22,500 nucleotides of DNA from Theodoxus fluviatilis (GCA_034096865.1 JAWQFJ010020653.1:1-22500); one strand, 5' to 3'. Positions 1-10,003 are shown, counted from the first letter of the stretch. The notes: generated by a model from the letters alone, not told the origin. A program made the numbers and translations.

Positions 1-78
1 GCATCGGAATCTGGGATTCTGGAAGTGCACGGTTCTGCTGCTACATCCGGTGCAGCTGTTGGATCCTCGGTGAGCACT

Positions 79-113
<35 letters not shown>
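79..113. repeat. (GTA)n trinucleotide microsatellite
   Basis: A nearly perfect GTA run. On the minus strand it is the TAC tail of the LINE fragment. Confidence 0.95.
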
Positions 114-558
114 TGAGAGGCTTGGATATAGGCCGTGAAGCCTTTTAAACGCCCCATCGTAATGTGTTGCCTTATATAGGGTCATAGTGTAATTTCTAAT
201 TTCGACAACGTCACTCATCATAGCTTCCAAATAATGACTTAAAAGTAGGATCCTTGTCCAGTTGGTTTTTGAAGCTGTTAGTAGTTGGTGCAGTCTTAAG
301 CTGAAACGGAAGGTTATTCCACAGGTGAGCAACACGATTACTGAAACAATACTTCCTTAGGTTAGTATTACTACGTTGGATAAATACCTTTCCGTCTGCA
401 TTTCTCGTACTGGTATAGCTCGGTGACTCAAAAAAGTCGCTCCACTCCACGTCTACGAGATTATTATACAATGTATACGTCTCTATTAGGTCACCGCGAA
501 TCCTCCTTCCCCTCAGTGAGTGCAGATTTAAATACTCTAAGCGCTCGCTGTAGGACAT
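79..558 (-). mobile_element. 5'-truncated non-LTR retrotransposon (jockey/CR1-like RT tail) with TAC tail
   Basis: From about 558 the minus-strand frame changes to the C-terminal tail typical of jockey/CR1-type reverse transcriptases: YSERLEYLNLHSLRGRRIRG, DLIETYTLYNNL, NLRKYCFSNRVAHLWNNLP and APTTNSFKNQLDK, with a stop at 211. A short 3' UTR ends in a TAC trinucleotide run (113-79), as expected for a target-primed LINE 3' end. The element is severely 5'-truncated. It splits the Tigger-like transposase reading. No convincing target-site duplication was found. Confidence 0.8.
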
Positions 559-559
559 C

Positions 560-1164
560 TCACCAACAGTGAAGTAATCAGATGGGGGGACGTTCCACTC
601 CTGAAACAGGCGAGAAAGGAGCGGCTCCACTTCCTGCAGGTCTTTCTCAAGGCAGGGTTCTGAATCTGGTGTTGTCTGGTCATCTGAGGAATGACGGAAG
701 CCAGCGTTGCGAAAGCAGTGGGCAATGGTGTCTGTAGTGACCTTTTCCCATGACTGCGTCGTTATGTGTATGGCATCAAGAAGAGTTGGCTGGTAGGTAC
801 CTCCTCCGCCCTCAGTGCAGGCGAGATGGTTCAAACACATGGACATCCTGTACTTCACTTTGAAATTGTGAATGATGCCCGCATCAAGAGGCTGGAGTTT
901 CGATATCGCATTTGGCGGAAGGAACAGTACCTCGACTGCATAGAGATCAGGCAATTTGTGACTGGAACAGTTGTCCATCACGAGTAGGATCTTCCTATTT
1001 TGCCTTTCCATGTCTCTGTCAAACTGAATTAGCCAGGGTTCGAAGATTTCGTTTGTCATCCAAGCAGTTGCGTTGCTGTCATATTGCACAGGCAAACCTT
1101 TCTTGACGTGTTTAAGGCATCTCGGATTCGCGTATTTGCCAATAAAGATTGGCTGACGCTTGTC

Positions 1165-1167
<3 letters not shown>
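560..1167 (-). pseudogene. Tigger-like transposase, C-terminal part of DDE domain
   Basis: The minus-strand frame begins directly after a CA/TACA simple repeat. It reads RQPIFIGKYANPRCLKHV, AWMTNEIFEPWL, ILLVMDNCSSH and LFLPPNAISKLQPLDAGII, ending near DYFTVGE. This is the DDE_1 pattern of Tigger/Jerky-type transposases. The second catalytic Asp is in VMDNCSSH (about 975-973) and the third is in LQPLDAG (about 885-883). The segment with the first Asp is missing. The open frame of 1245-211 is a chance fusion: simple repeat, then transposase, then LINE tail. Confidence 0.88.
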
Positions 1168-1204
<37 letters not shown>

Positions 1205-1217
1205 TACATACATACAT

Positions 1218-1250
<33 letters not shown>
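1167..1250. repeat. (CA)n / (TACA)n compound microsatellite
   Basis: A CA run, then a TACA run, then CA again. It directly abuts the truncated DDE reading on its left side. Confidence 0.97.
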
Positions 1251-1266
1251 GTCATTAACCCATTCA

Positions 1267-1267
<1 letters not shown>

Positions 1268-1338
<71 letters not shown>

Positions 1339-1342
1339 CATA

Positions 1343-1422
<80 letters not shown>
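1268..1422. repeat. (CA)n microsatellite
   Basis: About 155 bp of CA with a few point changes near 1331-1345. It is separated from the previous run by 17 bp of unique sequence. Confidence 0.97.
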
Positions 1423-1423
<1 letters not shown>

Positions 1424-1474
1424 TTTACTCAACTGTAGATATCTGAAGTTTCAGCAACTGTAACAATTGAATTT

Positions 1475-1690
1475 TCGGTAAATATGTGGATTTCGGGAAA
1501 TAAAGAATTAATGTCCGAAATCGCCACGAAATCCATTTGGATTTCGGAAATATGATCTTTTTTAAATACCGAAATCCGCGGATTTTGATGTTTAGATTGT
1601 AAATACCGAAATCCACTGTATTCCGGTAAATAAATACCGAAATCGGCGGATTTGGGTATTAACTTCTTTATTTACCGAAATCCACGGAAT
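1475..1690. repeat. Cluster of dyad-symmetric CCGAAATCC / GGATTTCGG motifs
   Basis: An AT-rich block with many copies of CCGAAATCC in both orientations. It includes perfect short palindromes, for example arms CGAAATCCA/TGGATTTCG at about 1527-1547 and AAATCCGCGGATTT at about 1571-1584. The core differs from the adjacent minisatellite unit (GGATTCCGG) by one base. Confidence 0.7.
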
Positions 1691-1698
1691 CCACGCTT

Positions 1699-1801
1699 GA
1701 TTCCGGTGGATTCCTGTGGATTCCTGTGGATTCCGGTGGATTCCGGTGGATTCCTGTGGATTCCGGTGGATTCCTGTGGATTCCGGTGGATTCCGTGGAT
1801 T
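1699..1801. repeat. 10-bp minisatellite (GGATTCCGGT / GGATTCCTGT)
   Basis: About ten tandem copies of a 10-bp unit in two variants, GGT and TGT, in mixed order. It joins the HTH fragment of the transposon at its right edge. Confidence 0.93.
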
Positions 1802-1805
1802 GACC

Positions 1806-1940
1806 CCCTAAATCAAAGGCCATCTGTGTTCGGGATTTGTGTGGACTGTCCTCTCCTGCCTTTATGATTTTAAGGCGCTCAGACAATGTCAACACTCTAC
1901 GTTTGCCTGTAACTTTCGCTTTGCTGTGCGGGTCCACCAT
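1806..1940 (-). pseudogene. Tigger/CENP-B-type transposase N-terminal HTH fragment
   Basis: A minus-strand frame starts at Met 1940. It reads KRRVLTLSERLKIIKAGEDS and then HKSRTQMAFDLG. This matches the Psq/CENP-B N-terminal helix-turn-helix of Tigger transposases, which bind the element ends. Similarity stops at the Gly codon near 1806, where the frame runs into a 10-bp minisatellite and codes only repeated STGIHRNPPE. The normal continuation (second HTH and first part of the catalytic domain) is absent. Confidence 0.75.
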
Positions 1941-2009
1941 TTTGCAAGTTCGAGTCGCTATGGAAGGAAAATTACTCTCACCACACTTTGGTGACTTGGG
2001 TCTACTTTC

Positions 2010-2215
2010 GTGTTCTTACAACCGGTCTTGCAACAACACATTTCTGCTGCTCGGGACCAGAGATTTGCTTTCATACAACCGGACTTTTATACATCCGATT
2101 TTCATACAACCGGAAAATTCTAAGTAATAACAAAGAGTAGCTTCTGCCGGGACCATGCCTGCCCCTTTCATACATCCAGACTTTCATACATCCGGTGTTT
2201 TATACATCCGGTCTA
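2010..2215 (-). repeat. Subterminal short repeats of the Tigger-like element
   Basis: At least six copies of a roughly 12-bp motif, TACANCCGGN on the plus strand (CCGGATGTATRAAA on the minus), occur within about 200 bp of the element end. Copies lie near 2018, 2076, 2093, 2105, 2171, 2187 and 2202. Subterminal repeats of this kind often bind transposase. Confidence 0.65.
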
Positions 2216-2222
2216 TACTGTA

Positions 2223-2714
2223 ACCCACTTTGAGCGCTATTTTGGGCACACACTCCCAATGCCCTAGGAGAATAGGCTGTGAATTATCATCTGCTGGATG
2301 CCCTGCAGGAAATGTTTCAACGGTCATTGCCACCACAGTCAGGTGCATTTGGTGCACTTGTTTACATTCTAGCTTGCACAGACTAGCTGCTACTCTTAAG
2401 ACCTTGAGCATCATTCCTTCCGGACTGGATCTACCACCATGGCTGTCATTGGAGTATCCAATAAGAGCAGTCGAAGGAAAATTAAATTTAAAAAAAAAAT
2501 CGGTCAGTCAGTTTTTTCCCTCACAGTGCTAGGTTTCGCTGGAAACCTTTCACTTGATAATTCTATGTCTGTGCCCTCAATATGAGGGAGGGTGGGGTGC
2601 AGGCTTTGGGGAGACACAAGGACAGGCAGGCAGAAACTGAGAGGAAAAGTAAACCAACGAAGACAAAGACGCAAGGCACGGAGTCAGACGAGTCTGTGGG
2701 GAGGGAGGGAGGCA
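2223..2714. other. Unassigned sequence between transposon and minisatellite
   Basis: No gene is recognised. A 76-codon open frame at 2414-2184 (minus) overlaps the transposon end and has no known domain. From about 2580 the plus strand becomes purine-rich, leading into the minisatellite. Confidence 0.6.
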
Positions 2715-5700
2715 GAGAGAGAGAGAGAGAGAGACAGAGAGAGAGAGAGAGGGAGAGAGAGAGTGAGCACAAGAGAGTGAGCACAAGAGAGAGAGTGAGC
2801 ACAAGAGAGAGAGAGAGAGCACAAGAGAGAGAGTGAGCACAAGAGAGAGAGAGAGAGTGAGCACAAGAGAGAGAGTGAGCACAAGAGAGAGAGAGAGTGA
2901 GCACAAGAGAGAGAGTGAGCACAAGAGAGAGAGTGAGCACAAGAGAGAGAGAGAGAGTGAGCACAAGAGAGAGAGAGAGAGAGAGTGAGCACAAGAGAGA
3001 GAGTGAGCACAAGAGAGAGAAAGAGAGAGAGTGAGCACAAGAGAGAGAGTGAGCACAAGAGAGAGAGAGAGAGTGAGCACAAGAGAGAGAGAGAGAGAGA
3101 GTGAGCACAAGAGAGAGAGTGAGCACAAGAGAGAGAGAGAGAGAGAGCACAAGAGAGAGTGAGCACAAGAGAGAGAGTGAGCACAAGAGAGAGAGTGAGC
3201 ACAAGAGAGAGAGAGAGAGAGTGAGCACAAGAGAGAGAGTGAGCACAAGAGAGAGAGAGTGAGCACAAGAGAGAGAGTGAGTGAGCACAAGAGAAAGTGA
3301 GCACAAGAGAGAGAGTGAACACGAGAGAGAGAGAGAGCACAAGAGAGAGAGTAAGCACAAGAGAGTGAGCACAAGAGAGAGAGAGAGAGAGAGAGAGTGA
3401 GCACAAGAGAGAGAGTGAGCACAAGAGAGAGAGAAAGAGAGAGTGAGCACAAGAGAGAGAGTGAGTGAGCACAAGAGAGAGTGAGCACAAGAGAGAGAGT
3501 GAGCACAAGAGAGAGTGAGCACAAGAGAGAGAGTGAGCACAAGAGAGAGAGTGAGCACAAGAGAGAGAGAGTGAGCACAAGAGAGAGAGAGAGTGAGACA
3601 AGAGAGAGAGTGAGCACAAGAGAGAGAGTGAGCACAAGAGAGAGAGAGAGAGAGAGAGAGAGTGAGCACAAGACAGAGTGAGCACAAGAGAGAGAGTGAG
3701 CACAAGAGAGAGAGTGAGCACAAGAGAGAGAGTGAGCACAGAGAGAGAGTGAGCACAAGAGAGAGAGTGAGCACAAGAGAGAGAGTGAGCACAAGAGAGA
3801 GAGTGAGCACAAGAGAGAGTGAGCACAAGAGAGAGAGTGAGCACAAGAGAGAGAGTGAGCACAAGAGAGAGTGAGCACAAGAGAGAGTGAGCACAAGAGA
3901 GAGAGTGAGCACAAGAGAGAGAGTGAGCACAAGAGAGAGAGTGAGCACAAGAGAGAGAGTGAGCACAAGAGAGAGAGTGAGCACAAGAGAGAGAGAGAGA
4001 GTGAGCACAAGAGAGAGAGTGAGCACAAGAGAGAGTGAGCACAAGAGAGAGAGTGAGCACAAGAGAGAGTGAGCACAAGAGAGAGTGAGCACAAGAGAGA
4101 GAGTGAGCACAAGAGAGAGAGTGAGCACAAGAGAGAGAGTGAGCACAAGAGAGAGAGTGAGCACAAGAGAGAGAGTGAGCACAAGAGAGAGAGTGAGCAC
4201 AAGAGAGAGAGAGAGAGTGAGCACAAGAGAGAGAGTGAGCACAAGAGAGAGAGTGAGCACAAGAGAGAGTGAGCACAAGAGAGAGAGAGATAGAGAGAGA
4301 GAGAGAGTGAGTGAGCACAAGAGAGAGAGTGAGCACAAGAGAGAGAGTGAGCACAAGAGAGAGAGTGAGCACAAGAGAGAGTGAGCACAAGAGAGAGAGT
4401 GAGCACAAGAGAGAGAGTGAGCACAAGAGAGAGTGAGCACAAGAGAGAGAGAGAGAGAGAGAGAGTGAGCACAAGAGAGAGAGTGAGCACAAGAGAGAGA
4501 GTGAGCACAAGAGAGAGAGTGAGCACAAGAGAGAGAGAGAGAGAGAGTGAGCACAAGAGAGAGAGTGAGCACAAGAGAGAGAGTGAGCACAAGAGAGAGA
4601 GAGAGTGAGCACAAGAGAGAGAGAGCACAAGAGAGAGAGAGAGAGTGAGCACAAGAGAGAGAGTGAGCACAAGAGAGAGAGTGAGCACAAGAGAGAGTGA
4701 GTACAAGAGAGAGAGTGAGCACAAGAGAGAGAGTGAGCACAAGAGAGAGAGTGAGCACAAGAGAGAGAGTGAGCACAAGAGAGAGTGAGCACAAGAGAGA
4801 GAGTGAGCACAAGAGAGAGAGTGAGCACAAGAGAGAGAGAGTGAGCACAAGAGAGAGAGTGAGCACAAGAGAGAGAGTGAGCACAAGAGAGAGAGTGAGC
4901 ACAAGAGAGAGAGTGAGCACAAGAGAGAGAGTGAGCACAAGAGAGAGAGTGAGCACAAGAGAGATACAGAGAGAGAGTGAGCACAAGAGAGAGAGAGTGA
5001 GCACAAGAGAGAGAGTGAGCACAAGAGAGTGAGCACAAGAGAGAGAGTGAGCACAAGAGAGAGTGAGCACAAGAGAGAGTGAGCACAAGAGAGAGAGTGA
5101 GCACAAGAGAGAGTGAGCACAAGAGAGAGAGAGAGTGAATGAGCACAAGAGAGAGAGTGAGCACAAGAGAGAGAGTGAGCACAAGAGAGAGAGTGAGCAC
5201 AAGAGAGAGAGAGAGAGTGAGCACAAGAGAGAGAGTGAGCACAAGAGAGAGTGAGCACAAGAGAGAGAGTGAGCACAAGAGAGAGAGAGTGAGCACAAGA
5301 GAGAGAGTGAGCACAAGAGAGAGAGTGAGTGAGCAAGAGAGAGAGAGAGTGAGCACAAGAGAGAGAGTGAGCACAAGAGAGAGAGAGTGAGCACAAGAGA
5401 GAGAGTGAGCACAAGAGAGAGAGAGTGAGCACAAGAGAGAGAGTGAGCACAAGAGAGAGTGAGCACAAGAGAGAGAGTGAGCACAAGAGAGAGAGTGAGC
5501 ACAAGAGAGAGAGTGAGCACAAGAGAGAGAGTGAGCACAAGAGAGAGAGAGAGAGTGATCACAAGAGAGAGAGTGAGCACAAGAGAGAGAGTGAGCACAA
5601 GAGAGAGAGTGAGCACAAGAGAGAGAGTGAGCACAAGAGAGAGAGTGAGCACAAGAGAGAGAGAGCACAAGAGAGAGAGTGAGCACAAGAGAGAGTGAGC

Positions 5701-6509
5701 ACAAGAGAGAGAGTGAGCACAAGAGAGAGAGTGAGCACAAGAGAGAGAGAGAGAGAGTGAGCACAAGAGAGAGAGTGAGCACAAGAGAGAGAGTGAGCAC
5801 AAGAGAGAGTGAGCATAAGAGAGAGTGAGCACAAGAGAGAGAGTGAGCACAAGAGAGAGAGTGAGCACAAGAGAGAGAGTGAGCACAAGAGAGAGAGTGA
5901 GCACAAGAGAGAGAGTGAGTGAGCACAAGAGAGAGAGTGAGCACAAGAGAGAGAGTGAGTGAGCACAAGAGAGAGAGTGAGCACAAGAGAGAGTGAGCAC
6001 AAGAGAGAGAGTGAGCACAAGAGAGAGTGAGCACAAGAGAGAGAGAGATAGTGAGCACAAGAGAGAGAGAGTGAGCACAAGAGAGAGTGAGCACAAGAGA
6101 GAGAGAGAGTGAGCACAAGAGAGAGTGAGCACAAGAGAGAGTGAGCACAAGAGAGAGAGAGAGAGTGAGCACAAGAGAGAGTGAGCACAAGAGAGAGAGA
6201 GAGAGTGAGTACAAGAGAGAGAGTGAGCACAAGAGAGAGAGTGAGCACAAGAGAGAGAGTGAGCACAAGAGAGAGTGAGCACAAGAGAGTGAGCACAAGA
6301 GAGAGTGAGCACAAGAGAGAGAGTGAGCACAAGAGAGAGAGAGTGAGCACAAGAGAGAGAGAGAGAGAGAGAGAGAGTGAGCACAAGAGAAAGAGTGAGC
6401 ACAAGAGAGAGAGAGCACAAGAAAGAGAGTGAGCACAAGAGAGAGTGAGCACAAGAGAGAGTGAGCACAAGAGAGAGTGAGCAGAAGAGAGAGTGAGCAA
6501 AAGAGAGAT
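2715..6509. repeat. 3.8-kb GA-rich minisatellite, about 18-bp unit (GTGAGCACAA plus GA run)
   Basis: The block opens with a pure GA run. From about 2763 it has roughly 200 copies of GTGAGCACAA separated by GA runs of variable length; the most common period is 18 bp, with 16 bp next. On the minus strand all three frames are open because the 18-bp unit has no stop in any frame. This gives overlapping open frames of about 1327, 1294 and 987 codons that encode only low-complexity Leu/Ser/Cys/Ala/His repeats. They are regarded as non-coding. Confidence 0.97.
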
Positions 6510-6590
6510 ATGATGAAGATATGTGAACAAATTTTTTCGTTATCATGGTTACGTAATGAGCAAAACAAAAGGGCGGCTAAAGAATTTGGT

Positions 6591-6716
6591 TTTGTATGTG
6601 GCTTTGGAGCTTTGCAAAATGCCTGGCCACGAAGAGGCTAGTCTGTCTATATATTTTAGCTGTCTGTGTGTCTGTTTGTGTGTGTGTGACACTTATACGT
6701 TTCCACAGTTTTATTC
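6591..6716 (+). repeat. Hairpin-TA-TG insert segment, copy 1
   Basis: It follows AAGAATTTGG and reads TTTGTATGTGGCTTTGG, then CTGGCCACGAAGAGGCTAG, TA-rich DNA, TGTC/TG repeats and GACACTTATACG before rejoining the standard unit. The GAA-loop hairpin is imperfect here. Confidence 0.8.
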
Positions 6717-6973
6717 CAATCCACTTGAAACTTGGCATGGGGTTAGGTGTGAGCAGGGGTCAGGTCATCGTGGGGTTAAAAAAATGGTGTTGCTATGTTG
6801 ACCGGAAGTGGGCACAAACAAGATGGCCAAGGAAAACTCAAAATGCTCCGATTTGACCGAAATTTGGTGTGTGGGTATGTACAGTCGAATGATGAAGATT
6901 TGTCAAAAAATATTTTGGTTGTTATGGTTACGTAACGAGAAAAACAAAATGGCGGCTGAAGAATTTGGACGAC

Positions 6974-7006
6974 TGTGTCGAAGGCGGCTTCGCCGCCTGA
7001 GACACA
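6974..7006. repeat. Unit hairpin with TTC loop (flipped copy)
   Basis: The arms are TGTGTC/GACACA and GGCGGC/GCCGCC. The loop is TTC, whereas other copies have GAA, AAA, TAA or close variants. Confidence 0.85.
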
Positions 7007-7858
7007 TGAGTTTCCATCGACTTAAAACTTGGTATCAGGTTAGGTGTGGGCCGGGGTCAGTCATGGTGAGATTTAAAAATGGTGTCGCCATGGTAACCGG
7101 AAGTGGGCACAAACAAGATGGCCACCGAAAACTCAAAGTGCTCCGATTTGACCGAAATTTGGTGTGTGGGTAGGTAAAGTCATTTGATGAAGATCTGTAC
7201 AATAATTTTTTGGTTGTCATGGTTTCGTGACGAGAAAAACAAAATGGCGGCTGAAGAATTTGGACGACTGTGTCGAAGGCGGCGAAGCCGCCTGAGACAC
7301 AGGATCTCCTATCGACTTGAAACTTGCTATGGGGTTAGGTGTGGGCCGGGGTTAGGTCATGGTGGGCTTAAAAAATGGTGTTGCCATGGTAACCGGAAGT
7401 GGGCACAAACAAGATGGCCACCGAAAACTCAAAGAGCTCCGATTTGACCGAAATTTGGTGTGTGGGTAGGTAAAGTCATTTGATGAAGATCTGTACAATA
7501 ATTTTTTGGTTGTCATGCTTTCGTGACGAGAAAAACAAAATAGCAGCTGAAGAATTTGGACGACTATGTCGAAGGTTTCGAAGCCGCCTGAGACACAGGA
7601 GTTCCCATTGACTTAAAACTTGGTATGGGGTTAGGTGTGGGCCGGGGTCAGGTCATGGTTGTGTTAAAAAAATGGTGTTGCCATGGTAACCGGAAGTAAG
7701 CACAAACAAGATTCCCTATGAAAACTCAAAGTCCTCCAATTTCACTGAAATTTGATGTGTGGGTAGGTAAAGTCAAATGATGAAGATCTGTGAACGAATT
7801 TTTTTACTCATCATAGTTACGTAATGCGAAAAATAAAATAGCTGCTGAAGATTTTGGC

Positions 7859-7980
7859 TTTGTATGTGGCTTTGCAAAGTGCCTGGCCGCGAATAGGCTA
7901 GTCTATATATATAAGTGAGCTGTCTGTCTGTCTGTCTGTCTGTGTGTGTGAGACACTTATACGTTTCTACAGTTTTATTC
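7859..7980 (+). repeat. Hairpin-TA-TGTC insert segment, copy 2
   Basis: Same order as the 6591 copy, with the variant GGCCGCGAATAGGCTAG and a TGTC run at 7921-7950. Confidence 0.8.
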
Positions 7981-10003
7981 CCATCCACTTGAAACTTGGT
8001 ATGGGGTTAGGTGTGGGCCGCGGTCGGGTCATGGTGGGGTAAAAAAAATGATGTTGCCATGGTTACCGGAGGTGGGCACAAACAAGATGGCAGCCAAAAA
8101 CTCAGCGTCCTCCGATTTGACCGAAATTTAGTGTGTAGGTTGGTAAAGTCAGATGATGAAGATCTGTCAACACATGGTTTGGTTGTCATGGTTACGCGAT
8201 GAGAAAAACGAAATGGCGGCTGAAGACTTTGGACCAGTGTGTCGAAGGCCGGGGTCAGGTTATGGTGGGTTAAAAAAATGGTGTTGCCATGGTAAAAAAT
8301 TTTGGTTACCATGGTTACGTGTCGAGAAAAACAAAATGACGGCTGAAGAATTTGGACGATTGTGTCGAAGGCGGCGAAGCCGCCTGAGACACAGGAGTTC
8401 CCATCGACTTTAAACTTGGTATGGGATTAGGTGTGGGCCGGGGTCAGGTCATGGTGGGGTTAAAAAATTGGTGTTGCCATGGTAACCGGAAGTGGGCACA
8501 AACAAGAGGACCGTCGAAAACTCAAAGTGCTCCGATTTGACTGAAATGTGGTGTGTGGGTAGGTGAGGTGAAGTGATGAAAACTGGGGAAAACATTTTGG
8601 TTGTCATGGTTACATGACGAGAAAAACTAAATGGCGGTGGAAGAATTTGGAGGACTGTGTCAAAGGCGGCTAAGCCGCCAGAGACACAGGAGATCCCTTC
8701 AATTTAAATCTTGGTATGGGGTTAGGTGTGGGCCGGGGTCAGGTGATGGTAGGAATAAAAAATGGTGTTGCCTGGTAACCGGAAGTGGCCACAAACAAGA
8801 TGGCCGCCGAAAACTCAAAGTGCTCCGATTTGACCGAAATTTATTGTGTGGGTATGTAAAATCATATGATGAAGATCTGTGAACCAACATTTTGGTTACC
8901 ATGGTTACGTAATGAGAAAAATAAATAGGCGGCTGAAGAATTTGGACAACTGTGTCGAAAGCGGCAAAGCCGCCTAAGACACAGGAGTAAACATCGACTT
9001 AAAACTTGGTATGGGGGTAGGTGTGTGCCGGGGTCAGGTCAAGGTGGGGTAAAAAAAAGGTGTTGCCATGGTAACCGGAAGTGGGCACAAACAAGATGGC
9101 CGCCGAAAACTTAATTTGGTGTGTGGGTAAGTAAAGTCAAATGATGAAGATCTGTGAACAAATTTGTTAGTTATCATGGAACGTAATGAGAAAAACAAAA
9201 TGGCGGCTGAAGAATTTGGACGACTGTGTCGAAGGCGGCAAAGCCGCCTGAGACACAGGAGTACACAGTTTTATTCCCATCGACTTAAAACTTGGTATGG
9301 GGTTAGGTCTTGGCCGGGGTCAGGTCATGGTGGGTTAAAAAAATGGTGTTGCCATGGTAAATAATTTTGGTTACCATGGTTACGTGTCGAGAAAAACAAA
9401 ATGACGGCTGAAGAATTAGGACAATTGTGTCGAAGGCGACGAAGCCGCCTGATATACAGGAGTTCCTACTGACTTAAAACTTGGTATGGGGTTAGGTGTG
9501 ACCTGGGGTCAGGTCATGGTTTGGTTAAAAAAAATGGTGTCGCCATGGTAACCGGAAGATGGTGCCGAAACCTCAAATGCTCTGATTTGACCGAAATTTG
9601 GTGAGTTTGTAGGTAAAGACAAATGATGAAGATCTGTGAACAAATTTTTTGGTTACCATGGTTAGGTATCGAGAAAAACAAAATTTCGGCTGAAGACTTT
9701 GGACCACTGTGTGGAAGGCGGCAAAGCGACCTGAGACACTGAACTTCCCACCGACTTTAAACTGTGTATGGGGTTGTGTGGGCCGGGTTCAGGTCATGGT
9801 GGGGTAAAAAAATGGTGTCGCCATGGTAACCAGAAGTGGGCACAAACAAGATGGTCGCCAAAAACTCAAAGTGCTCCGATTTGACCAAAATTTGGTGTGT
9901 GGGTAGGTAAAGTCATATGATGAAGATAAATTATGTGAACAAATCTTTTCGTTATCATGGTTACGTAATGAGAAAAACAAAATGGCGGCTAAAGAATTTG
10001 GTT

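Larger units (their letters stand above)
1..2220 (-). mobile_element. Pogo/Tigger-like DNA transposon, degenerate, truncated by window edge
   Basis: On the minus strand the element starts at 2220 with CAGTATAGACCGG, flanked outward by TA (2221-2222). This fits the TA target and CAGT-type terminus of pogo/Tigger elements. Then come subterminal repeats (2010-2215), an N-terminal helix-turn-helix frame (1940-1806), an interruption of simple repeats (1800-1167) and a DDE-domain remainder (1167-560). A LINE insertion follows at about 558-79. At 78-1 an open minus-strand reading (VLTEDPTAAPDVAAEP) plausibly continues the transposase C-terminus. The other terminal repeat lies outside the window. The first catalytic Asp region is missing, so the copy cannot encode an active enzyme. 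Confidence 0.75.

Noticed and set aside
2184..2414. 76-codon minus-strand open frame next to the transposon end
   Set aside because: It overlaps the Tigger-like terminus and its sequence matches no family I recognise. Not part of the PLC C2 domain.
2563..6568. Giant Leu/Ser-rich minus-strand open frames (1327, 1294 and 987 codons)
   Set aside because: They are translations of the GA-rich minisatellite, open in all three frames because the unit has no stop. No domain or non-repeat core.
6591..6716. tRNA-derived SINE head in the hairpin segments
   Set aside because: No A-box/B-box pair of RNA polymerase III promoters could be found.
6970..7010. Hammerhead-like ribozyme in the 295-bp unit (GTC, GAA and CTGA are all present)
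   Set aside because: The conserved CTGANGA core and the required strand order of the three stems are not present.
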